From Trichostrongylus colubriformis (taxonomy: Eukaryota; Nematoda; Chromadorea; Rhabditida; Trichostrongylidae): 64,000 nt of DNA. Positions 32,975 through 46,127 of the stretch are shown here, piece by piece. Location of the stretch: positions 46,828,727 through 46,892,726 of the forward strand of contig OZ022259.1 of assembly GCA_963978905.1 (NCBI GenBank), read 5' to 3'. How positions within the stretch are numbered: position 1 is the stretch's first letter; each line of letters begins with the position of its first letter. Position numbers and translations under genes: made by a program. A model generated the notes under the pieces. That model had not been told where the DNA came from, did no database searches, and worked only from the letters and a program-made list of their open reading frames with translations.

Positions 32975-35900
32975 TAGAAAAGGATGCGATGAATGCAATC
33001 AATGCAACACTATTAGTACTTAGTATTACTACTACTATACTAGTATATAATATAATATACTATTAACACTATTAGTACTCAACATAATTTACTTATCCTT
33101 ATGAAACTCTCTCAAATGCACTAACCAGAATGCTACATTGACGAGCATAAGATAAGGTCCGGAAGCGGGGCTTCGCCATTCCACCACGCCCCGCCAAAAT
33201 TCGTGGACCGTCGAAGAGAAAGTTCGCACTGACTCCATCTGAAAAATATTGCCATAACCACAATGTTAAAGAAGGGAACTCCGAATAAACTCTGAAATGA
33301 CAGCGCACATCGAATAGGTAATTTAATCATTGCGAGGCCGTCAACAAACAAAATCTTCAAATAAAATTCAAAAACGACACTAAACAGCAGATAGTTTCAA
33401 GGTGGGCTATAATCATATAGTAAAAATTATTAACAGAGGAGGACGACAACCATAGGTGGGTACTGCCTTTTCACTAGTTGACGCACCACATAGACTGCAT
33501 CGTAGTGCTACTGCAACAACCATATGACGAGTGTTTTTGAGTTGTTCGTGATGGTACTACGAATTGACGCGGCCGTTCACATATAGTGAGGGGGCTCATC
33601 ATCAATTTCCTGCGAATTTCAACAAAGACGAATTGCGCTTATATCCCTTCCCTCCATGAAGGAACGATTTAAGCATCAAGACCCTATTATAACACAATGG
33701 ACCAGAATGAAGGCACTACGATAGATAAACTCAAATAGTAACTCCAGAGTTGACAAATACGTGCCCAAGGGCAACTCTTTCGGAGCTACCTGTCAGTATA
33801 TTTGAGGAGTATCCCCCAAGAAGATCCTTCGTTACCGAAGTGAGCTCTGCTCTAGAGATCATCTTATCGGTCCAAAAATTATTTTAAAAAAAAGGTAGAA
33901 GAGGAGAGTTTCTTAGGAAATTCTCAGAAACGTGACTGCCATTTCTCAAACCAAACTACGATCTCCCTTGAAGATTCCTCGACTCACGCCAACTGATTGC
34001 TAAAATACTACCACTGGTGTTTCTCATACTTAATTTCCTCTCATATATGTTATTAAGGGCAGACAATGTTACGAGATAATTTTACTTTTTTATTTAATTT
34101 AATTTAATTAAGGGCAAAATTGGGTTAAAGTCATAGAGGCGGCTTAAAAATATTTTATGACAACTATCTTCCGAGATTTGCCATACATTCTGGCATAATC
34201 AGAATTGCTGTGGCAGTTGAATAAATATCTGATTTAAACAAGAATGGAAGGCGCTAAACAACGCTCAATTCAGGAAGTTTTACCTCATAACAAGTCTGAT
34301 ACAATCACCTTTGAGCAGGGCTGCCTGACTGAACTGGAAGGTTACGCCGAGATATAAAAAACTACACAAAACATCTCGCCGGACATCGCAAAATGATCGT
34401 AAAGCTTTCGTTCAATTGCTCTTAACGGTAAACCATTCAAGCGCCGCCGTGAGAAACTTTCTTTCGTAAGACCTTCATAACTCGTCTTTCATTGTCCTTA
34501 AGCCCATTTCAACCAAGCGCTGGGCTGACGAGGTCACTCAGGAGAATCTCCTTGACTATTACCGACAATTCATTTCGGACGCCACATACAATTTTTCATT
34601 ATATACAATTTTTCTTGAACTGTGGGAAATTTGACGTTTCAACCATGAGCTACCAAGTTGTGGAATGCTTGAAACTACGACGGTCGAGACTGATCACGGC
34701 GCACTGCGATGGGAGTGCAGCCCGGAGGAAATGGCTTCAGGACGACGACGGTGAACGAGAACGGTCTCTCGTCTAACCACGGCTCCTCCTGCTACTGGAA
34801 GATCCGGCCGTACTACACTATAGTCGATCTGTTGCTGTATTCGGAACATCAGTGCTCGTGTATCCAATAATCAACGCTGAAGCATGAATACTATTCGTTT
34901 CCGAGCCACATACAGACAACTTGAGGCTGAGACTGACTGCTCCAGATACTTCAGAAGTACTTTTTATCCTTTATCAGGTTCCAGTATAGAATGAAGTAGG
35001 AACGACTTTTTACTAGAGAACGACGCTGTTCTGACTGAATAAAACCTGGGATGGGTCATAAAAATCAAAAAATGAAAATACCTCTACGCCAGCTTTTTTT
35101 CAAATCCAATATTGGTCTTTTTTGAATGCCAGAAAAGCAAGAAAATTACTAATGCAGTTATTAGATTTTCTGTTAACCAAAAAAAGGAAAACAAGATTCA
35201 CATCCACGGCTCGTCACTGCATTAAATTCGGCGTTCTGACAAAAATAATGCTCCCTCCTTTCCAAGATAGAGGTCACAACGACGGGAAAGCAGCGTGTTG
35301 AATGCTGAAATCATTACGGACGCATCAATTTGAGACAAAAAGGAATAGAAGTTAGAAGAATACAGTGAAGTTAGCCGATCTGCGAGTGAAGCAGATCTGC
35401 GACAAGGGGACAAACGCTCTCTGGAAAACACCCTTCTTATTAGCTTCAATTCCCTCAGACAGCCAAAAAATATACAAACAGTAGCTATAATGTTCACAAC
35501 ACTACTAGACCATAACTCAGCTATGAAAAGACTACATACACAATAGAGATATTCTGAATGCAAGTAGAATGCTGTGTAAACAAAGCCGGAAGATTCGAGG
35601 GATTGTCCAATAATAGCTTACCAGCTCGAAAAATGACAAGAGGACCAAGATTCTGTTTCTGAAATCCAAAAGGGTGAATAACCTACGATGCCTATGTATC
35701 ACGTTCATATTTGCATCTTGCATACTCATAGAGAAGGTCTATAAAACTAGGAACAACTGGGTATAACCATTGTGATTCGTGACAAGAGAGTCCAAAAGTA
35801 CTGGAACTCATTCACTCGACTCACGATGAATACTGAAGGTTACACAGACCCCAAAATTACCTTCTCACGATATCATAAGAATGGTCAGGTAATTTCCACT

Positions 35901-38900
35901 ATGAGTGAGCCTATGCAAATATTGTAGCAAAAATGACGTAAAACAAGCTAAGAGATATAGAACAAATTCAGTAGGATAACAATCAATGGAAAACTTCTTC
36001 CAAAGTCTTAGAAACTGTGATCTATCTTCTAAACAATATTTAAAGAGCGAAAGAAAGTCCTTCAGTGGTAAGCATCTACCTCGTTGTCATCAAAACCATC
36101 ACATATGCAGCCAATGAAGTCAGCGATCTATAGACTGATTCGCGCTCACCAAGACAACATACAAGTACGATAAAACGTCAGCAACGCTCAATAAACGAGA
36201 AACAAACAATCATGACCCCTGTATTGCACTACATTATGCAGAACCCGAAGCAGATGGGCGAAACGGTAATCATGAAAAATGGAAACTCGCAGTGGTCCTG
36301 CTACTCTAGACTGATATACAAAGAGATGATTTGAATGAAAGTGGTGAAGCAGAAAAGTGCGGAGTCCCAATGCCAGGAAGAATTAGAATCGGACACAGTC
36401 AACTTTGTGAAAACGATTCATATATGAAACAAGAAAGAAAACATTCACGGGTATCCCTCACTAAGTCTCACCCCAAGAAAGTGAAGATGAATCATTTTTT
36501 TGCCACATTCACACCTTCTGATTTGTAAGGTTATGCCGGATGCCAGGCTTATTTCATTACCATATTTATTTTGCACAGTTTTTTCGCCTGATTATTAAGA
36601 CGGCTCGAAGCTGAAAGCTCACTGTAAAGCCACGTTAGTTTATGCAATTCAACATGTGACTTCTATAGCGAATTTGATGTCACTTCATGTTACAGAGGGG
36701 GTACACAGAAAGATCTAGTAGTATTAGCACCAGGAAGACCGAAGAGAAGATTGAAGAGATTCAGGGTCGACCCGTAGAATGAATGATTTTGAGGTAACCG
36801 GAATAACAATGCAGCTCCATAAGTTGAGTTCCCACCCCTCCCCACAATGATCACGGATGCGTTCCGCCCGAATAATGTTTTCCACCGCTTTTTGAGTGTG
36901 TTCAGGCGCAGGAACAGAAGACGACGGCGGGACAAAGAAATAGGATAAATTAAGGTCTCCAGTGCACCGGGATGAACGGTCACTTTAAAACTGTTCGGAA
37001 CTAGAAATGAAAGATACCGACGCACTCCTATTCTGCTTTATGGCAAAACCATATTAAAAACGATGAAAAAAAACAGTACGACTGATCAATCAAAAAAGCT
37101 AGAAATGTTTCACGAAATCCACATGGGCAGAGTACCGTATGAAGATCGAAACAATCCAACAAAAAAGCGAGCAAATCGAGGATCTACTTACCTTTTTCTA
37201 TGCCATAATCCAAGTCGATTAATCCATCATTTATTCGCATTAAGTGCCAGTAACTGTCGAAAAGTTTCTGAAACTAGAACACTATAATAAACCTGAATGA
37301 GCCGGTACTAAGGGAAGAAACGGTGTAAGAAAGCACTCGAAATGACCGGATCCACAATCTATGATGGTGCAGACAAGATACCATAATAGCTGCAATTGTC
37401 CTACGAAGGATGGACCGGATATCGCTTTTGGTTAGCTGACGACAAGGTATAGAAGAGTTTATAGTTGTGGGGTTGATGTACAAGATAAGAATTGGTGTGA
37501 AGATTAAAGACGGATCGATAAAAAATAGGGGATTATCGGAAAGAAGAATATCTAACCAATATTTCTCGAATCCACAACATCCACTGACTCCACGATTTCA
37601 CTAATTCCACAGCACGAACGTGATCCATTAGGGACAGTGTTAATGAACAAAGTCGCACATGGAAACACGAATGTGAGAGGTTCGATTTTTATGAGATGAT
37701 TGATATTCATCCAATCACCTCCGCAAAATCCCGGTGTGGGCAGTCATGTAATCGAACAATGGCATAGACTATTCATCGAATCTTCTTCCCATCAGCGTGT
37801 GCACATGAGGAGAAGAAGAACTGATGGGTTTGAAAAGCAACCCCCCATTTCATGAGCAATTCAGGCGCCGACTGCATCAGATTGAATTTAATTTAGAACA
37901 TTAATTCAAGTTTCGTTCAACATAGTTGCTGTTGCTGAACACGTTCATCAATGAGTAGTATAAATGAAGAAAAATAACTAAAGTAGCAATCATAGCAATG
38001 CGATACGAATGCAGCCGTGTTGGTCCATTTCAGAACAGGGAAAGGTGCTTAGTTGGGGCAACCATCGTTGTCTGTCGTTTCTCACCCGAAATCGTTCTAC
38101 AGTCATCATTTTGTGCACTGAAGTGTATTTACGTGAATCTTACTTGAGAGGGGTAGGAACTTCCTCCCAAACTAAGGCTTAAGCTAAAAGCCTAGGCAAA
38201 AATAGAGCCGAACGCCGAGCACAATGAAATCGGTGAGCTCTCCAGCCCCCCAAATTACATGAGCATCCACGAAAATTCTTTGAGAACTGAAAACATGTGA
38301 AATGGCGAATACTGAGCAGAGTCACGAGCGTGCCGCATAGCAGAAGCCCCTATTGTCAATGTCCGATCGGTTTAAAGCGAACATCGCACAACTCAGCGCT
38401 ATAGTGGGTTCATAAAAAGCCCGATGGGAATTTCCACATCGTATTTGATTCGGCGTCGAAGCCAAGTAGGAGTATTTCAAACTTCTGTGGAACGGATGAC
38501 ACAAATGCACGACCTCCCTTTTCTCATCCTGAACGTTTAACAGCCCACAAAAACGTTCCATAAATAAAACAAGGCTTTTCGGCATGTGTCAACAGAATTT
38601 CCATGCGGGAACTCGTAAAAAAGCCGCACAGTCATAAAAACCACCAATATTTCAAGCTTTTTACACCGTCGAATGGACGCACGTCCGGAGTGAGTCATCA
38701 AACTAAGATGCGGTACCGCAAATAAATGCCTTTGGAAGAATATTCCTAAGAAACTACACTGTCCGAATAAATAGTCAAGTTCGCACATCGCAAACTCAGA
38801 GGAGACGAAAGTCGTTGCCCATCGCGCAGTTGTTTGGAAATACCTCCTGCAACTGGTGTAATTGCATACTGGAAGGGACTATCGTAATCTTACGCCTGAC

Positions 38901-39724
38901 TTTATGGCGTGATTTCCCTGAATGGCCACCCATACACCGATTGAGACTAGCCGAGTTTACGAATCAAGGAGAATTGTAGGAACCGGGTACGTGTATTTTT
39001 CTCACACACTCGTAACATCTGGTCGGATTATCATTGCCCGGACATTTATAAAAACACGTGTGATGTGTGAGCTATAAAAACACCTAGAATGTGCAAGCAT
39101 TATAATGTTCCCCATTGGTTTCCGCTGAATAATAAAACATAAGGATATCACAAAAATATTCGCATTCACAGTATTGTATTTTGAGCGTGCTTGATCGATG
39201 ATTGAATAGCCTTAGGATCGCATTGGCATAAAGTTAAGGGAGAAGTAGTAGTTTATGAATTGCTTGCTTTGATAGGTAGAGGTAGTTAGCACATTCTAGG
39301 ATCACACCCCAGCATGATCAAAGCATAGTCTTAAATAAGTTTTTAGGCTTAAGCCTAAGCCAAAATGGCTGGGTAGTTATCGAATTACTTGGAAAAATGG
39401 ACGTGTTTGCGCGAGAATTCTTGAAAGAATCGGAGTTGTTCGTGAGCCATCCCGGTTCAAAACCTTTGAGAAATGATGAGAATCTTATTCTAAACAAATG
39501 ACGTTCTTGTAGACCGACTTATTGTTAGAGCGGTTTGGGGATTTTTGAATAGGGCCTGGTTCAATCTCTTGAAGACACTGGATACTTTTGTCAGATTGTG
39601 GATTAATACTGTGATATGAAAGTCGAGGGGTTATCAGCAGCGCAACATTAGAGGAAGAACGGAATGAAACGTCTGAAAATCGAGAATCTTTCACTCTTTC
39701 CATTTCGCCCCTCTGCATCACTTA

Positions 39725-39900
39725 AGCCACGATCATACTTTGCGTCGGCAGGACTTGGCTGCGTTCACAGACAGTGAGGCAGAGTGGCGCGGGAGAGGTG
39801 CAGAGAAGACGCAGACAACGAGACAGGGTTGAACAGATGGAGATGCAAAGACACGCAGCCACGCGCTGCCGTCCGCACCGCAAAGTATAAATGCGGCCTA
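39725..39900. mobile_element. GC-rich MITE (copy 4, reverse orientation)
   Basis: The body GGAGAGGTGCAGAGAAGACGC and GGAGATGCAAAGACACGCAG matches copy 2. The ends carry ATCATACTTTGCG and CGCAAAGTATAAATGCGGCC. Intergenic. Confidence 0.55.
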
Positions 39901-41429
39901 AGCGATGGGAATAGATGCAGACGGGAATGTGTTCTCTCAGCAACTCGGAGAATTGATGCGTTGCAGTTCGACATGAAGCGCGGGAGATCGCGGTAAGACC
40001 CCGAGGCATAATTTCATGCGAATTTCGCCACATATCATTTCTTCTGCACTAGAAAAATCGTTCACGGAGAATGTGTTTTTCTAGTTTTCAATTTCTCATT
40101 ACCCCTGGTGGTGTGTTTAGCGCCCTAATTCCAAATTCGTCTAGAATGCATCAGAGCGTTCTATCTTTCGGAAGTGAGCAATGTACTACAAAACTGCAAA
40201 TATTATCGCTGTCCATACTGTGGGGGCGATCCACGATAAGGGTCACTTTACGATCGCATCACTGGTAATGCAAGTTGACGCTTCTCAGATGGAATCTAAT
40301 AAAGAGATTACTTTATATTGACACATAGCATAGTGTCGGATCTAATTTTTACAGTTCTATTTTTAGTTGTTTATGGCATCATAACTTATAAATGGTGCGC
40401 TCGCTCGACAAAGCGTTATGCGAGATGTAAAAAGCAATGAGCAAGACAGATGGACGAATGATTGACCTCATCAACTCAATCTCCCCACAGGCAAATTGAA
40501 AAATTATTAGGTTGATGCATAACTCATCAGACGTTTTTTCTACTATTTTTTTTTTGAAGTATGAAAAAGGACTAGTGAAGAAAACAACAAAAGAAGGAAG
40601 AATAATGTAGAATACATGATGGATCAACACTTTCATTAAAAATGTGAAAAAAACATCTATTTTGTCAATGTCACAACAAAATCACATGATATTTTTCATG
40701 GACTCAATAATAATCACATTTTAGAGTTTAAGGCAAAAACGAATACAAAGCATATCTCAAGGACCCCTACCCTGATCCTACAACCTTTGATAACCCTTGC
40801 ATTCAACGTTAACTATTTATTTTATTTATTTATTTTCAATTCGACGAGACGATGAACAGTGAGAGAAAAGAGATAATAAGTTTTAATTATAATTGTCAAA
40901 ATCTTCGAGTGAGACCCGGCAACGTCCTTTTTGTGACACAGTGTGTTCCAAAAAATTCTCTGCACTGGGTGTACACGCAAAAAATAGGAAAACCACACAG
41001 GTAGCTCAGGATTTCGTTTGACAACCACCTGAGGGACTCAGTCGATAACTGCTCTCAGCGGTGGCCGCAAAACATATGACATACCCAGCCCAGTGATGTT
41101 CGATGCCGTGGCAAATACAGCAACGCCCATGATCTTCGATCGTTGACGGTGTGCAGATCTTAGAACTTTCTCTTGCATGCGTGGCGAAATTACGGGTATC
41201 GTTCTTCAGAAGACCCACTGAATGATGTCGATTACATGCTCATCTCGCTTGTGCATAGACCAAATCTTTGAAGACAGTGAAAGATGTAATATGGGTAATG
41301 AGTACTCCTAAACTGAGTCACGCAAATGAAAGCCATGGGTCTCAGAAGACTATATCTGGCGGAATTCCAGATGAGAAAGAGTGCTCCCGGGCTTTACGAG
41401 AACCGTCTTCTTCAGGAACTGGTAGTTGC

Positions 41430-41620
41430 TTCATCCCAGACCGCCCTTTTTTTCGTCCCGTCCCGCCCCTTTTGAGAATAAACGGCGGGAGTGGCATCTT
41501 ATTTCTCGGGTTTTTGATCATCTCTTCTGTTTTTTTTTCACTTTGGCACTATTAAGCGCGTCGACCTTCATATCTGATGATCTTTCAATATCCAGCCCGA
41601 CTTACCCTTATCACTGTCTT
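41430..41620 (+). repeat. Dispersed repeat shared with 61060-61220
   Basis: The plus-strand translation RINGGSGILFLGFLIISSVF resembles the minus-strand translation of 61060-61220 (RTNGGRGVLFLGLLSISIRF). The conservation at protein level in opposite orientations suggests a common repeat element, perhaps once coding. No domain is recognised. Confidence 0.4.
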
Positions 41621-41788
41621 TTAGGGCCACGACAGGAAATGCAGCAGAATCAAAACGGTGGTCACCAATCCATCTTGTGAGCAAAACCCAACAATATTTA
41701 AGAACAGTCCCGTACCACTCAGTTTCTATTCAGCTCTGACATGAGCCGTTGTTCATCATATACAGTTTCTACGACTTAGATCCACGTA

Positions 41789-42289
41789 CAGTAGCGCTCA
41801 AAAGTCTTCGGCCAAAAGTTTTTAGTCATAACATTTTCTACTTGACCAGATTTGACAAAATTTTAGTATGTGGTGCCTGAACCTATTGCCAACATTCCCT
41901 TCAATTTGAATGCCGCTTGACACTTTTAATGGTTTTTTACATTAATTTACTACAAGATCACCGAAAAAAGTAAAAGGCTTGGTCAAGAAAAACGGCTTTC
42001 TTTACATAAACAAAACGAGCAAGCCTCAGAGAACATTAATATTTCTTAAAAAGACCACGACCTTTGATGACAGCGGCACAGCGGGACGGCATAGCGATGG
42101 CACCCCAAAAACAAAAAATTTCATATAACCACGTAACCTACACCGTTGAGCGCCAAAATAGCATATTAAGTATGCAGTGTCCCCAAGTACAACATACTAA
42201 AATTTCTCTTAGATCGGTGCAGTTGAAAAAAGTTACAAGTGAAAAACCAAAGTGAAAGACCATTTCGCGAAGACTTTTGAGCGCTACTG
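41789..42289. mobile_element. Tc1/mariner-type MITE (501 bp)
   Basis: Ends CAGTAGCGCTCAAAAGTCTTC and GAAGACTTTTGAGCGCTACTG are perfect inverted repeats of about 21 bp flanked by TA (41787-41788, 42290-42291). CAG termini and TA duplication are typical of Tc1-like elements. The interior has no transposase; the 63-codon frame at 42064 shows no similarity I recognise. Confidence 0.8.
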
Positions 42290-43094
42290 TATATGAAACA
42301 AACAGACGTTCAATCTGTTGGACATGAATGGGGCATCAGAAACCCCATTCATGTCCAACGGATTGTCCCCATTAGGTTCAGCTACAGAAATTTCCCGCAG
42401 TTGCAGATGACACTGATGGTGAATGTCACAATCAGGACAACTCTCAAGTGAAGGTGGGTGTGGTACACCGCTGTCGACTATCATCTTTATGCCTTCCAAT
42501 TCCAATTGATACATGACGTTTTCGACCCACGCCGTAGCGGTGGAAAGAAATCATTCTGCCCTGTTGGCTCACTTCTCATTTTGCCAATGATGTTCATGAT
42601 AACTGGTAAATTGCTGCGAATTCACGGTTCCTCCTAAACCGATTCGCTTAACTTTTGGTGAACAGAGCAGTGTAAAGAATCAAAAGCCTTCCTTAACGGC
42701 ACATTCCAGGATTACCTTGAGTGGATTGAAGTGTGAAGTTAGAGGTGCTGTGGAGTACGCTGATTAAGAAAAATCCGAAATTAGCTCACGAAAAGGACAA
42801 AAATAAGGCCTCTTGACATCTGGCCTTGAACTAGATTACCAGTTCCTTTGGTTTTCCATGAGGCACCTTGCATCTCATTATGTAGCGCAGAAGACTCGAG
42901 CCAGAATTGGTCACAATTGACGGAAGACAATCATTTCATAAGTGATGTCGCTTTTTTCAAACAAAATTCTCCTATGAAGCTAAGAGTTCGTGTGGCATTT
43001 TATATACCATTCGAAAGAAATTTTCTTGCACTACAAAATATCATGTTTAGTTTTATTGTCTGTCATAAGCAAGCCGATCTTCAGGGTGGCGGTG

Positions 43095-43782
43095 GTTAGT
43101 TCAGTCGACAAAAATTGACCAAACTGGCAGTTAGTTTAAACGATACCTTTCGCTTCGGAAAATTCGATCAATCATGTGTCTCGTACTTAGTTCCGACCTC
43201 TTCTATAAGTTCCACCAGTTGGTTGCTTGAGAAGTCGCCTCGCTTTTTTTACCAACTTTGACTTTTCCGCCACAACTCGGTGATTTTTGGCGATTTCTTC
43301 AAAACACGGCAAGAAAATTCTCTCAATCTTTTAATTTAAAGAGTGGTGAAACGTCAAGTAGAGGTAAAGAGTAGAGATGGGGAAGCATAATTTACCGGAT
43401 TCCTTGAATATCCGTCGAAAAAATAAATTGTGAGTAATGTCATCTGAGCCTCTATGACATGGTTTTGAAATTTAATCTCAATCGCAGCCAGAACAAAATC
43501 GAAACACCTCTTCGATAGAGCAGAAAAAATCCTTTCCAGGTCCATAAAGCGATGCTGAACAATGAATTTGAAAGGAAAAATTTCTTTCTGAATAAAGGTG
43601 AATGCTTTCGGAAAAATGACTTTAGAAAAAGAACGACGTGAGTACTCGATCAACCAAATATTGGAATTTGTAGAAGAGGTCGAGGCTAAGTACGGGAAAC
43701 ATGATTGGTTGATTTCCCTAAAGTGAAATATAGTGTTTTGATTAATTGCCGGTTTGATCAATTTTCGTCAACTGGACCCATC
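43095..43782. mobile_element. TIR element of unassigned type (about 690 bp)
   Basis: The left end GTTCAGTCGACAAAAATTGACC continues AAACTGGCAGTTAGT. It is mirrored on the right by CCGGTTTGATCAATTTTCGTCAACTGGAC, an imperfect inverted repeat of about 35 bp. A 135-codon minus-strand frame (43354-43761) lies inside but overlaps the right repeat and shows no recognisable domain. The duplication is unclear. Confidence 0.45.
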
Positions 43783-44319
43783 CCTTCGCCGGCCTGAATA
43801 TCAGTCATATGCCAGAATTAGGAAAAATTTCCGTTTGAATAAAAAACGACTCTACTTATGGAATTACCCAATACATTTGGTCCACATACATTGTGTAACA
43901 GGAGTCTCACGGCCGCATTCACGCCACAGCCTAATAATAAGACTAAGACCAATATATCCTTCCAAACGAATGCGGCAAATATTGAAGACGTGAGCATTGA
44001 TCACAGAGCCTGCGCGTGTCACGTGCAACACCCCGTTTCGCGCGAACTGCGCGCTTGTAGCGAAGTATGAGGGAGGGCTTACATAGGCGCACATAGCTGA
44101 TTGGGAGTTTACCCATATTTCTAGTGGAAAGTTACAACTGGCATCACACCATAAATCGTCAAAGCTTCTGCTATCACACGATACGGCAGAGCGTGCAGTT
44201 CCTTTGAAACCAATACCTTTGAATGAACCGTCAGTACAATACCGGAAAATCGTCTTTTGATCCCACATATTTGGCAGCTTCTAGCTCGCCATTCAACCTC
44301 CATCCGCTTTCTGGGCAGG

Positions 44320-44402
44320 GTACTCCGGCAGTCGAGGATTCCTCGACAGAGGGAAGGGTCGTATTTGACCGGCAATATGGGGCGGTCGTAACTGCAGAGG
44401 TT
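44320..44402. repeat. Dispersed repeat, best-preserved copy
   Basis: GTCGAGGATTCCTCGACAGA continues to GGGTCGTATTTGACCGGC and GGGGCGGTCGTAACTGCAGA. The other copies in the window are diverged from it. Confidence 0.4.
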
Positions 44403-44850
44403 AACTAAGTTGAGAAGCGAATCGTACTCTCAGCAAAGCCGGAGTATGTTAAGAGATATAACTAAATTTTTGTTGTATCAAGTCAGATCACACACCCTAC
44501 CAACGGTCGTTTGGAGATGTAACAACTGTAGTTGTTACAAAAGCTATGGCGAATACAATCAGCGCTAAAAGGAACTCGATCCAGCACTAAATGCCTGTTG
44601 CTGTTGAGTTGTAATGACTGTGTTGCAAAAGAATAGATTAAAAAGGTTGATGTTCATCGTTCTGACAACAATTAAAATGGTATAAAGTGTGCTGACGGTA
44701 TTCAGAACTCTCTCACTTTTCTCCCGAGGGAACGGGAATCTCTTTACCGACTCCTACATTCGATAGCTTCAGAACGCCGTCATACACGTCATTCTGTCGA
44801 CTTGCTACAAGTGGAGGTACAATGATTTGCATTGGCATGTGTGTCAATCC

Positions 44851-44854
44851 AAAA
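44851..44854 (-). terminator. Pol III oligo-T terminator of tRNA-Val
   Basis: Four T residues on the minus strand lie just downstream of the tRNA 3' end, the usual minimal RNA polymerase III stop signal. Confidence 0.7.
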
Positions 44855-44858
44855 CGTT

Positions 44859-44931
44859 TGATCTCGGGCGGGCTCGAACCGCCGGCCTTCTGTGTGTTAG
44901 ACAGATGTGATAACCACTACACCACGAGATC
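44859..44931 (-). tRNA. tRNA-Val (anticodon AAC)
   Basis: Read on the minus strand, this 73-nt segment folds into a full cloverleaf. It has a perfect 7-bp acceptor stem (GATCTCG with CGAGATC), discriminator A, an anticodon stem TCTGT/ACAGA with loop CTAACAC (anticodon AAC), and a T arm GGCGG-TTCGAGC-CCGCC. The internal Pol III boxes fit: A box TGGTGTAGTGG and B box GGTTCGAGCC. A TTTT run on the minus strand (plus 44851-44854) starts 4 nt after the discriminator base and can end transcription. No intron or mismatch is seen, so it looks functional. Confidence 0.95.
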
Positions 44932-46059
44932 GCCGCTCACCTTACCTGAGAAGGCTTTGAAACGTTGACCCTCTATTATATCGAAGGGGATGACTGAATA
45001 CGAATTTCTTATTCCTTATTTCTGAACGAATCGTTGTGCTTACTTTATAAAGTCAAATTATGACGGAAAAGCCTTCGTTGGGACCGTTACCTTATTCGCA
45101 CAAGCCCTCTCTTTGATTATGGAAGAAGAGCCGTAAACCTACACACTTCGATGGATTGGATCTAATTTACCTCTCGCGTGCAATTCATGAGAGTATCCAA
45201 GAAGAACATGGAGTCGCCCTGTTGAGTATTTAACGGCATACCAAGAAAGCAGAAAGTTTGGAATTTGCCACAAAATAATAGTTTTCCACGCAATAGCCAG
45301 ACACCACGGTAAAGAAAGACTTAAAAATCCCAATCAAATTGAAACTTCTGACCAAACAACCATATAGTCCGGGTATTACAAGCACTCTGAATCTTCTACG
45401 AACTCTTACGGTGGCTTGCAGACCTCTCTTTGCACTAACTTCTCACACAAACAAGCACGTAATACCATCAAGCGGAAACTCGTCCAGTCCCCCGCTTGAG
45501 GGAAAAGCAAAACATGCAAGGCCGCCATAGCTTTTGATGCAAACTGGTTTGTACCAAAAACTAGGGTGGCTTTGTTTGCGGTGCTTTTTCATGTTTTCTT
45601 CGAATTTCTCGTTGACATATCCCTTAGCACATCTAGATTGATCACTGATTATGAGCGCAAAGTGTACAAGATTGACCTCTTTGAGTGGATAATGCTACTG
45701 TTTCTTTTAGCCTCATTGCATCAGTTTTATACAACTGTGTAAGATCAGAGTTCAACGTGCCTTTCTTATGATTTTTCACTCATTTTTCGCAGTTGTTATT
45801 GATAGGTTCAATTGCTTTTCCAAGCAAAACTGCGACTGAATAAATGATAGTGGAGTAAGCCAAGCAATATCAATTAAGATATGCAGCAAAACTAAACGAT
45901 GCAGGGAAAGCATCAAATATGTATGCGAAACAATTCGTCACTAAATCCACTTGTGGTCATCACTGGCGGAGTAGAATATTACTGAGATTTTGCCCAGGGT
46001 TGAAGATTTAGGCGATCAGCCGATTAAGCAGAAAAAAATACGATACGTACCAATTAGGC

Positions 46060-46127
46060 AGCTTCCATACTTTGCGGCACCGGCGCGACGGCGGTATTCG
46101 CCGCCGGCACTGATGCAACGCGATCTA
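46060..46127. mobile_element. Fragment of the CATACTTTGCGG MITE family, interrupted by a Tc1/mariner insertion
   Basis: TTAGGCAGCTTCCATACTTT followed by GCGGCACCGGCGCGACGGCG matches the right-hand end of the GC-rich MITE family. It is cut off at the TA where the 46128-47052 element begins. Confidence 0.4.

Noticed and set aside
33126..33291. Possible exon (acceptor TTTCAG, donor CTG|GTTAGT) reading VYSEFPSLTLWLWQYFSDG
   Set aside because: An overlapping frame is also open, part of the DNA (GGGGCTTCGCCATTCCACC) looks like a dispersed repeat, and no partner exon joins in phase.
35222..35563. Minus-strand frame ending KEGALFLSERRI, with a small exon-like piece at 35604-35669
   Set aside because: Phases do not join to each other or to the genes on either side; no recognisable domain.
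36690..37025. 111-codon minus-strand frame, with an alternative frame reading RDHCGEGWELNLWSCIVIP
   Set aside because: Two frames look coding-like but I could not link either to neighbouring exons in phase, and no family is recognised. It may be an exon of an unplaced gene.
38537..38788. 83-codon minus-strand frame CELDYLFGQCSFLGIFF
   Set aside because: Overlapping open frames, no splice context and no family recognised.
40506..40640. TTAGGTTGATGCATAACTC after TA, resembling a mariner terminus
   Set aside because: No opposite terminal repeat or transposase fragment was found nearby; a single end is too weak.
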